Source: Roridomyces roridus (taxonomy: Eukaryota; Basidiomycota; Agaricomycetes; Agaricales; Mycenaceae). From it: DNA of 64,000 bases. This document shows, piece by piece, positions 53,331-63,453 of the stretch. Every line of letters starts with the position of its first letter. Within the stretch, counting starts at the first letter, position 1. The stretch lies in assembly GCA_029378245.1 (NCBI GenBank), contig JARKIF010000121.1:37425-101424 (forward strand). Direction: 5' to 3'. The notes beneath the pieces are model-generated. The model saw only the letters and a list, made by a program, of their open reading frames with translations. It was not told the DNA's origin and made no database searches. The position numbers were made by a program, and so were the translations under genes.

Positions 53331-56300
53331 TGTTAGAGCCAAAGTTTGGTGCCCTTCCTTGGCTCACTTGGATGAGCCTCGCCTTCGTATTGGCTCACAT
53401 GTATACGAAGGTGCCGGGATCGAACCCCGGGGGATGCCATTGTGAGATGGGCTGGGGAGGTCCAAGCTGGTAGTAGTACTCCTTGGCGGCATCGAACGAC
53501 ACGAAGACCGCAAGCCGACTGGATCGAGAATCGCAGGCCGATTCAACGAGCCCGGCGGCACTCCTTTTTTCCATTAATCGACTTGATTTTCAGAATAACT
53601 ACTCCATGCCACGTCGTGTTTGTTACAATGTCTGACAGATGTCCATGAATACCATCGCTGCCGAGGCAAGAAATCTCCTCAACTCAAGGTCAAGGTCAAG
53701 CTTTGAGGGTTCTACAATTCGAGTGGTTCATCTTTTTGTGGGGCTGAATATATAGAGTAGCCGGACACGCTTGATTCAGTCCACGAACCCAGCATTCGGG
53801 GCACATATTGTAAGACGAATTGACGAGCGACTGACAAGAAAAAAAGAAAGGACTATGAGAGCTACTTAGTAAGGTATAAACCGAGTCCAAGTTGAAGCAC
53901 ACATCCATTCTGCCATGTACTCCAAGACATTCGCGCATTTTCTGTGCCCCATATCCAACCCGTGCTGTGTCATGCTGACTGGCATCGCGGAATGACATGT
54001 ATTATCTTCCTCGAAGACGATGCTCACAGCTTCGAGCGGCGCGCCGCCGTCCAACCGGGATTTGACCATGTCGTGCAAAAGTTCATAATTGAACCGCATC
54101 GGCGCTTCGAATGCGAGGTGAAAGCGGGATAGTCGGGGCGATAAGGCTGGGTTGCTGAGAGCAGGTAGCAACTCTATGGCGGGATTGTTTAATTCGAGAA
54201 GATTGCCGTCCGAATCTGAATCATCGTCGTCGGAGGGGGCGTAGACGAGGATAACGAGCTCAGTGAGCAAGGGGAGTCTTAGCAAGACTTGTTCGGTTAA
54301 ATGAGCGCCAGGTGCGCCACGTAAACCGAGTCTGCGAATGTTATTTGACGAGTCTGCGAAAAATTTGTCGAGAACCGGAATAACGCCTACTTCTCCGGCG
54401 CCGAACTCGAGGGTGAGTTGCTCTAGGTTAGGCACTGTGAGATGCGCTAAAAGCTCGGCATGTGAAACATAAAGGCATCGGAGCTGGGGCATCTCGATGT
54501 TTCCATCGATAGTCGTCCAATCGGGCTCCTCTGGGTGGACGTCAATATGCGCTTCAACTAGGGTGGTGTTCATGCTCAGGAGTTGTTGGTGGACCTCCCA
54601 AGGCGCGTTGACATAGTAGCGAGTAAGACGGTTCGTCGGCGGGGTGAAAGAAATCGTATCGTGCCTCCGTAGAATATCGACCTCGACCAGAGACCCCGCA
54701 GTCTGAATAAAATCGACGTTGTCCATCGCCTCTTCGGCGTCCTCGTCCACCCAGTGCAGCAAGACTTTGCGCAACGCCGGAACCTGGTTGGAAAGGTCGC
54801 GTAGGAGAGGATATAATTCCTCGGTGAGAGTAGTAGCAGCAAATTCCTCCCATCGCGGCGAATGCTGGATGAGATATTCGAGCATCTCTATCTGACAAGG
54901 CAGGCAGCCTAGGGTGGCGTTCGATCCCATAAAGTGGATCTTGAGCAGTTGGGTGCGTTGCAGTTGCATCTCGGCGGCCTCCTTTGGGTAACAATACTTG
55001 GCGTAAGGCAGCACAAGCAGGGACCACAAGGAACGCGTCGCAACAGCAATCGCCCTCCAACGGCTGCAGACATGGGTCAAGTTCCACGGGCTGTCCTGTA
55101 GCTGAAACATGGTTCGCCCGGACGCCTCAGCGACGGTAGGTAGCGTCCACGCGAAGATCTCGCCAAGTATTTCGGAAGGGAGCGAACGAACGGGGGAGAG
55201 GACGCGTTGGTGGTTTTCGTGAGATTGAGCAAGTGTAGTGCGCTCCGCTGTCAGCTCGACCCATCGATCCCACAATCGAGACACCTCGTCGTCGAGCCAG
55301 GCCAGACGCCCGCTCATTTCTGAAGCGATGCAACGGAGAAATGGGATCTCGGAATCATTCGGGGGCTCATTGGAATGTAGTAGCGTGTAGAGTCGGGTTC
55401 CATAAGATGCGTCTTCTGTTAGAGGAAGATTCGATGCTTTAACCTCGGACGAGGACCCGGAGCGTGCCGCGTCCATGCAGAGTGCGGGATTGGAAGAAGA
55501 AGAAGCAAAAACGGCGGATCAGGACACCTAACCTCTTCCTCTACCTGTCATCGTGACGCTGCCTGGATACATATTCCTTCTTTTCCTTCACGAATCTCTT
55601 GACGCAGAGGAAACGGACCCAATTCTCTATAGTTCGGACTCAGCGTCCTTCGATTCCCGAAGACGACGGCTACGACGACCGCGGCTGTAAATCCAGACAC
55701 TTTCTCGAAGGGTAGATCTATCTTTCTCAGAACCTGGCCTGGCACATATGGAATCTTCTTCAAGAGCGCCTTGTCGCCCGGACCCCTTCCCACTTTCAAG
55801 GGCGCCAAACTACATCCAGATTGCGGCGCCCTACATACTCTTCCGGGCTCATCATGCGTATCTCAACCCGCAGGTCGGTACTCCATGTATCATCATCCGG
55901 GACGTCCCCACTCACGCTCCCCTTAGGCCGTTCCGCGCTACCGGCACACCCGTTACCGCTGTTCTCCGAATTGTCAAGATCATCGCCTGGGTGCCACGGA
56001 TACCTGACTACGACTCGTTCAACAGGCGAGGAGACTGGATGGCACGCCGCTTGCGTTGCTTTTGGAGGGCACGTGAGCCCGTGGACCGAAGACTCGAGGA
56101 AGCTGGGGAGGTGAATACGATTTGTGTGTCTACATGGACAATTCTGACCTCCACAAGATTCCGAGTGGCACCGTCCACGCCCGTCTCATTCACCGTCGCC
56201 TGGACCCGCTCGCGCAGTTTCGAGTGATTCACGTACAGAAAGTGGAATTCAGCTCACTGTCCGACAAAGAGTGAGGGTACCTCCAGTGCCTGCTTGCTGT
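53331..56300. repeat. Segmental duplication, unit B
   Basis: Counterpart of 49440-52430 without the 748-bp insertion upstream. Holds the tRNA-like hairpin, F-box copy B and the same decayed plus-strand text. Confidence 0.8.
53866..55476 (-). CDS. F-box domain protein, duplicated copy B
   Basis: Single exon, 536 aa, open throughout. Same layout as copy A: leader with EDASYGTRLYTLLHSNEPPN, coiled coil LAWLDDEVSRLWDRWVELTA, F-box LPSEILGEIFAWTLP and SRWRAIAVATRSLWSLLVLP, then LRR-like text including NIRRLGLRGAPGAHLTEQVL. Against copy A it lacks five residues near the N-terminus (the QSNASE zone), and the central part (about residues 170-280) has many replacements and small in-frame indels. All indels keep the frame, which favours function in both copies. 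It would be an SCF substrate receptor with unknown target. A more divergent substrate-facing half beside a conserved F-box half is the usual pattern in expanding F-box families. Confidence 0.82.
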   Translation of the reverse strand: MDAARSGSSSEVKASNLPLTEDASYGTRLYTLLHSNEPPNDSEIPFLRCIASEMSGRLAWLDDEVSRLWDRWVELTAERTTLAQSHENHQRVLSPVRSLPSEILGEIFAWTLPTVAEASGRTMFQLQDSPWNLTHVCSRWRAIAVATRSLWSLLVLPYAKYCYPKEAAEMQLQRTQLLKIHFMGSNATLGCLPCQIEMLEYLIQHSPRWEEFAATTLTEELYPLLRDLSNQVPALRKVLLHWVDEDAEEAMDNVDFIQTAGSLVEVDILRRHDTISFTPPTNRLTRYYVNAPWEVHQQLLSMNTTLVEAHIDVHPEEPDWTTIDGNIEMPQLRCLYVSHAELLAHLTVPNLEQLTLEFGAGEVGVIPVLDKFFADSSNNIRRLGLRGAPGAHLTEQVLLRLPLLTELVILVYAPSDDDDSDSDGNLLELNNPAIELLPALSNPALSPRLSRFHLAFEAPMRFNYELLHDMVKSRLDGGAPLEAVSIVFEEDNTCHSAMPVSMTQHGLDMGHRKCANVLEYMAEWMCASTWTRFIPY

Positions 56301-58200
56301 CTTCGCAACGTCAGCACCGTGTATACTGTATACCTGCGGCCTTATACGGCGTGGACCCAGTACGCGCGAGAATGACTGGTCCAGCATGTGAATGCTGCTG
56401 CTGGCGGCGTTGGTGGTGCCAGTGCGGTCCCCTTTACCACCCATGCTGTCTCGGACTGCATCTGGCGTTCCACGTTCCCCAGCCCACTCTTTCGCTGCTT
56501 CATCCACCGCTGCTCTTCGAGACCCCGGGAGCAAGCTCCGCGGCTCGCTCTAGCTCCATCCCTCGTCATTTCTTCCTTGTTCCCGAGGATGTGCGCCCGT
56601 GTGCGATGACTATCTGAATACGACTCGTTCAGCGGGCGAGGAGGAGCCACGTCGCTGGATTGAGATCGGAAACTGGACGGCAGGCCGCTTGCGTTGCTCC
56701 TGGATGGAAAACGAGCCTGTGGATCTGAAAAAGGCTGGCGATGATGTGAGTACCCTTTGTGTGTCTACTGGCAGATCTATGACCTCGACCGAAAGATCCT
56801 AAACGGAATTCGTGTATGCCCTAGTCTCTAACGCATGCCCATCGTTGCCCGTTTCGAGCGATCTGCAGACCGACGATGGAACCCGTATCTTCGTGCCGAA
56901 CGCTCAAAGTAGCTGCGATTCTTATACCACCAGACCGAGGGTGGGCTCACCGCCTACCCCCTTGTCTCTGCAATGTCGGTGCGGTGCATACGGGCGGGAC
57001 GAACCTAAAGCACAGAGCACCATCGCTAGTGCTCGATGCTACAAGTGCAGTCGCCTTCACCACCGACGCTGAGCGCTCTGGATAGTCGTCTTGGACTACT
57101 TTTGGCGTTTCACGTTCCCTGGCCCATTCGTTCGCTACTCCATCGCCGACCGCTGCTTTTTGAGACCCCTGGAGCAAGCTCCGCGGCGCAGTCAAACTCC
57201 CTTCCTCGTCATTTCGCGATGCCGGTTCCTCACGAGGCGGGGCGGACCTCTCAGGCTGCTCGCGTGGCTTACTGCTGCACATCCTCTCGACGTGGACGGC
57301 CATCCTCAAAAGTCTTCGGTGGATCTCCACGGAACGTCCTCCGTCCTCGCCCCACGCCATGAACGCTGCTGCTGGCGGCGTTGGTGGTGCCAGTGCGGTC
57401 CCCAGCCGTCTCGGATTATGCATCTGGCTTTCCGCGTTCCAACCCGCTCGTTCGTTACTGCCTTCCACCGCTGCTTTCCATCAGCTCTGGAGCAAGCTCC
57501 ACGGCACAGTCTAACCTCTTTTCTCGTCCTTTCTCGACATCTGTTCCCGGGGAGGCGGAGACTGGTGGCAGCCTTTCAATTTGCTTGGGCGGCTCACTGC
57601 TGCAAGGCGAGTCTTCGGGCGATCTTCAAGGAACGTCCTCCGTCATCACCCTGTTCTCGGTGCCCATTCAGACTCCATCGTCACACCCACCAACCCACGT
57701 CGCCCAGGACTCGAATCGTCTCCCGCTCACTGATATATTTGCGTTGCGCGAGGCGGCGTGCCTGTCAACCAGTCCACGCCGGCGCCACTGGCTATCGGCT
57801 GCTGCTGCTACTACCCTCGTTGCAGAGATACCGGCGGGGCTTGGGCGGATATGGTCTGTCGCGCAAGTGAAGGGCCTGGGCGCGGCTCCATTGCTGAGGC
57901 CGTTGCTGCTCTTCCTTTTGAAGGCACAGTCCGCTCTATGGTCGCGTGCCGGTGCTCCTGACGCCGCCTTCACTGTTGGCGATCTTCTGGTGGCTGTTGC
58001 GCTCTTTGCAGCGATACTGGCGGGGCTCGTGTAGGGCGGTGGCTGTCGGCTGTACAAGTGACGGGCCGGGTGACTGCGCTGCTGCTCCTCCCTTTCACTT
58101 TTGTCTACGTGTGTCTTATTTTGTACGATACCATATGTAGGCCCGTAGACGTTATGTACAATAGAATGTCTGTGGAATGAAGAATGCGATGATATTAGAC
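55480..58200 (+). repeat. Array of decayed repeats, three or more units
   Basis: A block starting GCTGCTGCTGGCGGCGTTGG and running through GGAGCAAGCTCCGCGGC recurs near 56390, 57365 and, diverged, near 57025 and 52445. A second block (GACTCGTTCAGCGGGCGAGG...TGTGTGTCTAC) is at 56000 and 56610. They alternate, so the array grew by duplication of a compound unit of about 0.6-1 kb. Plus-strand frames (for example 57091-57870 and 57381-58034) are open, but copies use different frames, so no protein is supported. The 57810-58060 part repeats CAGnGATACnGGCGGGGCT twice. Confidence 0.5.
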
Positions 58201-58308
58201 TGGACAGAGTACGGCAACGGCCATGTGGAGCTTAAGGTCATTCAAATTTCTGAGTGATGCCATCAAGAAAATCCTCCTCCTCCCCTCACCACCACCACGA
58301 CGACAGCC

Positions 58309-59897
58309 ATGTCCACATCCACTCTTTTGCTTTCCTTCCTCGCCCTCTCCTCCGTCGTCAGCGCCGACTACTTCTCCAAGGACCCTCTCAACCAGAAGGT
58401 CGTGCCCCATGACCAGATCGTACGTCTCCTCTGCCAGCTGGCGTCGAAAAAGGAGAGCTGACATCCAAGACAGCCCTACCATGTCATGACCGACACCGAT
58501 GACCCCCGTGGCTTCCAGAGCGGGTACAACATTTGCAACTCGACCACCGAAAACCAGGAGTCGCTCTGCCAGACGATGTATGTCAACCACATTGACGACT
58601 GGTGTCTATGGGCGCCTGCTCCTCCCAACACCACCATCGCCGATGCCGAGGGTGACGTCGTCGCTTGGTGCTCCAAGGCCGGCCACGGTACCCGGATCAT
58701 CCCCGCTGGCGCCGTCACTGGTCTGCAGTTCGTCCAGACCAAGTCGTACATCCAGGTCGCTGGTACCCTTAACCAGGCTCTCCTGAACGTCGGCGGTACG
58801 GACGGTGGTGAGCTTGATTCTGGGGGACAGGACGGCGAGGGGAACCCCATGGGTGGTCTCGTTTACTCGAACGCTTTCCCCAGCAGCAATGGCGACAACA
58901 ACACGTTTGCGCAGGTCCAGCATTGGAGCTTGTGAGTCCTTTTTCCGTTTCCCGTTTTGCCTCGTTTAGGGTCGTTGCCACGCAACGCCTCGTGTGATTG
59001 CGGACGAATGACCCTAATTCCGATCGTCCCCGTACTGTCGCTGACGACCCTTTCCAGCTTCATCGGCAACGGTGCCTTCTGCGGCAAGGTCTGCGACATG
59101 ACCGGCTCCAACCCCGGTGGTCTCTGCAACAACATCTACGACCGTCTCGGCTGTGACTACAATGCCCCCAACACCGCTCAGGAGGGTACCTTCGAGTTCG
59201 TGAGTACTGTCTCCCTCCCCTCGCTGTCCCTCCGACACTGACACTCTTCCTTACCTACAGTGCCAGGGCGACGACATGACCCCCGTCGGTACCTACGTCG
59301 TCAACGGCGTCACCTCGGTATACACCCAGCCCCCTGAGGCCTCCCCGATCGACTACGACAACCTGCCGTACACGGCTACCCCTGCTCCTACGAGCAGCTG
59401 CGTGCCGTACCAGAGTGCCGATCTGTTTGCTGCGGGTGCGACCATTAGCGGTGCTGGTGAGTTATTTGTCTTGGTCGTTTCTCAAAGGGGAGCGAGGAGG
59501 AGGAGGAGCACGGGCTTCGGGCTTCGGTTCGTTGTCAGTCCCTTGGGCATGGGCGGCTCCTCCCTCTCCCCGTGTCGTCCTATCTTCCTCCTTGCCTATC
59601 TCTCCTCGCCCTCTCCTCGCCCCTCTTCCTACTCCCCTCCTTCATCTCTTGTCTCTTCTCTGCCCTGACTCACACTGACCCTCCTCCCCAGCTCCGGCCT
59701 CCGCCACTCCCTCTGGCAGCGCCTCCGGGTCTGCCCCTGCTGGCGCCTCCGGTGCCAAAACCTCCAGCAAGCCCTCTGGCTCGACCTCGGGCTCGGCGGC
59801 GTCTCCTAGCGCTAGCGGGTCGAGCGGTGCTTCTGCTGCTTGGGGTGTTTCTGGCGCTGCGGTCGTTGCTGGTGTCGTTGCTGTCTTTGCGCTCTAA
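58309..59897 (+). CDS. Secreted GPI-anchored glycoprotein, 'macrofage activating glycoprotein' (MAG) family
   Basis: Exons 58309-58419, 58474-58931, 59058-59199, 59261-59456 and 59692-59897 give 370 aa; all introns are GT-AG with matching phases. Residues 1-19 are a signal peptide (MSTSTLLLSFLALSSVVSA). The body has family-typical blocks: YHVMTDTDDPRGFQSGYNIC, STTENQESLCQTMYVNHIDD, CLWAPAPPNTTIADAEGDVV, AWCSKAGHGTRIIPAGAVTG, LDSGGQDGEGNPMGGLVYSN and FIGNGAFCGKVCDM. A Ser/Gly/Ala-rich linker then ends in a hydrophobic tail (SGAAVVAGVVAVFAL), a GPI-anchor signal. Many paired cysteines fit an extracellular fold. The family is widespread in Agaricomycetes; the name comes from annotation and the biological role is not settled. 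The promoter region (58140-58300) has no obvious TATA box beyond AT-rich patches. Confidence 0.87.
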
Positions 59898-60472
59898 GTG
59901 CAGTGCACGCAGTGCTCCCTACACGGACTCTTTCTTACGAACGACGAGGGCGAGGATTATGGACCTCGATTCGTACACATCTACATACTTACTTACACAC
60001 ACAATACCTACAGACCACAGAGATTAGATAGATACCTGCATACATACCTCTTCTCTTACGAGTCCTCACAGGCTAATGACGATTGAGTCCATTGGCACAA
60101 ACCTGCTCTCCTTCCACTGCTCTCGAGTCTTGTTCCTGCGTGAGCTCACTGGACTTTGCTAGTGCCAACACGGCCCATTAGCAACGTTCCGCTGCTACTC
60201 ATGTCCGCAGCGGCGCTAATTCCCTGACCTTGCAGTACTTACACGGAGGTAACGGTGCAGTCCAGGAGCAATGTGATCTTCGCCGCATTAAAGCTTGCAT
60301 TTCTTCCCACTCTCCGATGCCCTGTGCGCACTGCGAACTCACATACTCTGCTGAACTTTGCTACTAGCCAACGTCGCTGCTAATCACGGAACAGCGCTCG
60401 CTGCGTTTGTGAGCTCAGAACATGTGCGGTCGGCTACATGGACTGACGATTTCGGATTCTCTCAAGGCATCT
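59898..60472. other. Intergenic stretch with a small F-box fragment
   Basis: At 60235-60285 the words TACTTACACGGAGGTAACGGTGCAG and AGGAGCAATGTGATCTTCGCC match the second F-box family (compare 61320-61370: DVTVQSKSNVIFTD). A 50-bp piece of that gene was therefore copied here. The rest is non-coding. Confidence 0.5.
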
Positions 60473-62052
60473 ATGAAAGACTTGCCAGACGAACTATTGG
60501 ATCGCATCTGCGCCTTTATGGACAAAAAGGAGCTATGCACGACGATGCATATATCCTCCAGCCTTCGACGGATCGCAGCGCCCCATCTGCTTTTCCGTTT
60601 GAGCATCTCGCAGTCGGACATGCAAACTGGAACCGTGAAACTCGAGCTCTCCGACTCGCTCCACCTTATCGTTTTCGTGGCACACATATGCCCCATCCAG
60701 CGGCTGGAGTGTTTCGGAAACTCGAGGAAGATACGAGCATCCGAGATGCAGCGGCTGAGTCGGATTCTAGGCGCGACTGCGCCCATTCCAGACCTCTTGA
60801 TCCACGACAAAGTGGAATTCGAGCGGGGGAGAACGGTTTGAGTGGAGAGAACGGGGGGCATTGCCAAAATTTCGCACGCTTGCTCTGCATCTGCTCGCGA
60901 ATCTTCCGCAAACCGCCACGGATACCCTGCTGATCATTCCGAGCAATTCAGTAACTGTATCTCGCCCTCGCGCCGGACCACCCCCATCATGGGCCATCAG
61001 CGTCCCACTCCCCCGCTCATTTTCCGAATTTCTTTGCCTAACGCTCTGGGCAATTCCGCTATGCCTTGTAGCCAACCTGTGCGGCATCCTTTGGTGGGCG
61101 ATTCGTCGAGTGTTTGGGTACGGATGGTCGACGGAGGAGCGTATATCCAAAGACGTTTTTTCCCAAAGGCCCCTGTTTGGCGGAGGGATCCACGTCCAGA
61201 AGCTGTCGACAAGGTACACATTGGTCAATCACCGCCTCAGACTGGGGTCCTTCGTCATCGGGCCTCTGCGCGGCGTTCCCGATTCGGTTTACTCGGCCTT
61301 CCTGGCATCCCTTGGCCCCCAGTACACAGATGTAACGGTGCAATCCAAGAGCAATGTGATCTTCACCGACTTGGTGGCCCTTGTAGCTCGTCAGGTGGAT
61401 CTTCGTACTCTCAAGTGCTCGCCCGACTCGATTCAGCCCTCCTCGCTTGTATCGGCCTCGCCTTCTCAGCATCATATCTCCTGCAAGATAGAAGAACTCA
61501 TCGCACCCGCCTCTTACATTCCCCATCTCCTCCCGCTCACATCCGCATGTCGAGTGGTTATCCCTATCCTTCCCCTCACTCCCGAGTAAGCTGCCAGTGC
61601 CAGCGATCTCCATCCGGCCACAGGCCTTTGACCATACCGCCTACTGCCTGGCTCTCAATGCCATCGCCTGTCTCCCGGGGTCGCACGTTTCTCACCCTGG
61701 GTTTCATCTTCGACCTCAAAGCTACGAATCTTCCGTGGCAAATGGACGCCGAATCTGATCAGGACAGGCCTGAGACGCATCTCCATCGCGTCGAGCATCT
61801 CGTGCTTTGCGCTCCCGAGTCCAAGCGCGCTCTATACTATTACACGGCCACAGCGCGATTAGTATATACCGCTTCCTTGGTCCACAGGGCGCTTGCGCCG
61901 TGGCTCGGAAGTTTCCCGAACCTGCGAGGCGTGTCGTTTGACAAGGGCGCTTTTGAGGCCATGTCGATGAGCAGCGTCTCGCGGTGGCGGAGGCGATTGT
62001 GGCTGCATGTCCGAGGATGAGGGGTGCTGGGGATGTCGTTTTCCGGAATTGA
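60473..62052 (+). pseudogene. Second-family F-box protein with membrane-like helix, frameshifted
   Basis: Begins MKDLPDELLDRICAFMDKKE and LCTTMHISSSLRRIAAPHLL, then FRLSISQSDMQTGTVKLELS, and stops near 60841 (FERGRTV). The next homologous text, ALHLLANLPQTATDTLLI, is in another frame. This runs through SFSEFLCLTLWAIPLCLVAN and LCGILWWAIRRVFGY, a strong hydrophobic helix, to WSTEERISKDVF and NVIFTDLVALVARQVDLRTL, and stops near 61589. The 46.8-kb relative at that point reads LTPHVEWLSLSFPSL, so an extra base near 61555 caused the shift. Later text (APWLGSFPNLRGVSFDKGAF) needs another frame. Three shifts mean this copy is dead unless spliced in an unseen way. The combination of F-box and membrane helix is unusual for the family. 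Confidence 0.65.
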
Positions 62053-62289
62053 CTAGGACGGGCTGTGGCATTTGGTGTTTGAGTATGTGTCTACAATACG
62101 GCTGTTGGAAGCCTTCCTACTGGGTAGCGGTCCTTGTATTACTGTTATGTACTAACTTGAAGTATCTCTCTCGATTCTCTAGGAAATGTAGAATGGATGC
62201 GTATTTTGTCGGAGGAAGACTCAATGTTGGAATGCAAGAAGAATGCGGGAGGGAGCAAGAAAGCGAGGCTTGACGAGCACGATAACCTA

Positions 62290-63210
62290 TTACATTCGAC
62301 TAATTCTACATTTGAAAGGCGGATAGATACACGAGGAATCTGGAGCGCCGGTGTCGTCGTATGGCGGAATGTCTGATTCAATTCTCCGAGGCCGACATCT
62401 CATCTTCCAATCCTCCATACGCTTGTCTGCGTGTTCGTGGATTTCGAGGTACAAGTCGTATGCTTTGGAGAATCGGGTGTACAAGGTCTGAGAGAATTCG
62501 ATCTGCCAAGCGCGTTCGTTGGGCCAGAATCGAGGGACTGGAGGAACATCGCACCCGTGCCGGTTGCAGAGCGTCTTCACGTCTTCTCGTACCTCGGACA
62601 CAGGATTCTGTACGCGAATCTCGCGAAACGCCTCAAGAACGCGCAGTGCAACGGCAAAATGGGGCCTGTAGGGCGCAGAAGGGATGAGTCCTCGACAACC
62701 AGCGCTGGGGCGATGGCGTCCTTCCGGTTCATAATTACATCTACGTCCCTCGTATCTGGAGGTGTTTGACAAGCACAAACCATTGAGGGGTTGCGACGCA
62801 CGAGACATATCCACCACTTTGATAGAATAGACCGTGTATTCTTCTTCGTCCTCGGCTGGGAATTGTTCCCCGGCTCTCCTGTCAGCAGCCAGGGTCTGTT
62901 GGGTGCAACACCGGATATAGGCCTCGGTCAAATCCTCCATCTGGAGTCGGAATGCCGCGTTTCGAGGTGGAGGATCATCTTTCCGGCGTGTTGAGTCTAA
63001 TGCTTGACCTAAGGACGCGTCATACGTGCAGATATAACCAAGGGAAACCCACGCACGAGTCTCCTTCAGACGTTTCTCAGTGGCTCGCCGATACTCTTCG
63101 ATTTTACGCCGGCCTTTGAGACTAAACCATTTTCCGTCACGAAGAGTGCCACATGCGTAGAGTGTGGATGTTGTGCGTATTGTGTGAACGGCCATGGAGG
63201 TCAAGCGCAA
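62290..63210 (-). pseudogene. KDZ transposase, N-terminal fragment
   Basis: An open frame of 306 codons. Residues 90-280 match the N-terminal, cysteine-bearing part of Kyakuja-Dileera-Zisupton transposases: EEEYTVYSIKVVDMSRASQP, SAGCRGLIPSAPYRPHFAVA, LRVLEAFREIRVQNPVSEVR, EDVKTLCNRHG and FSKAYDLYLEIHEHADKRME with DWKMRC. In full proteins a cysteine cluster and the large catalytic domain follow. Here the match stops after DWKM, and 30 unrelated residues lead to the stop. It is therefore a truncated remnant, although the frame is open. KDZ elements are abundant in mushroom genomes. No terminal repeats of the element are visible nearby. Confidence 0.62.
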
Positions 63211-63453
63211 GGCTCAGTGATGCGGAATCGATATCACATCAAGACGCGTTGACGCGTCCACAACATGCGTCAGCAAAGGCAAAGCGAGGGTCACGACACT
63301 TGGCATCAAACCTCCTTTCCTCCTGCTCTCATCATCGCTTTGCCGTTCGCACCAGAGCTGCGTTTGTGGGCCTAAAACTCGTGTAATAGTGTTAGTCGCG
63401 TATGTTCTCCGAGTCCGGGTTTAAGGCTGACGATTTTCTCACTAGCAATCTCC
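63211..63453. other. Upstream flank of the last F-box copy
   Basis: From about 63250 the words GCGTCAGCAAAGGCAA, CACTTGGCATCAAACCTCC and TGCGTTTGTGGGCCTAAA match 46640-46745, upstream of the 46.8-kb F-box copy. The duplicated unit therefore includes at least 200 bp of promoter-side sequence. Confidence 0.7.

Noticed and set aside
57381..58034. A 217-codon plus-strand ORF with a hydrophobic C-terminus
   Set aside because: It lies over the decayed tandem array and repeated units use other frames, so the openness is not protein-level conservation.
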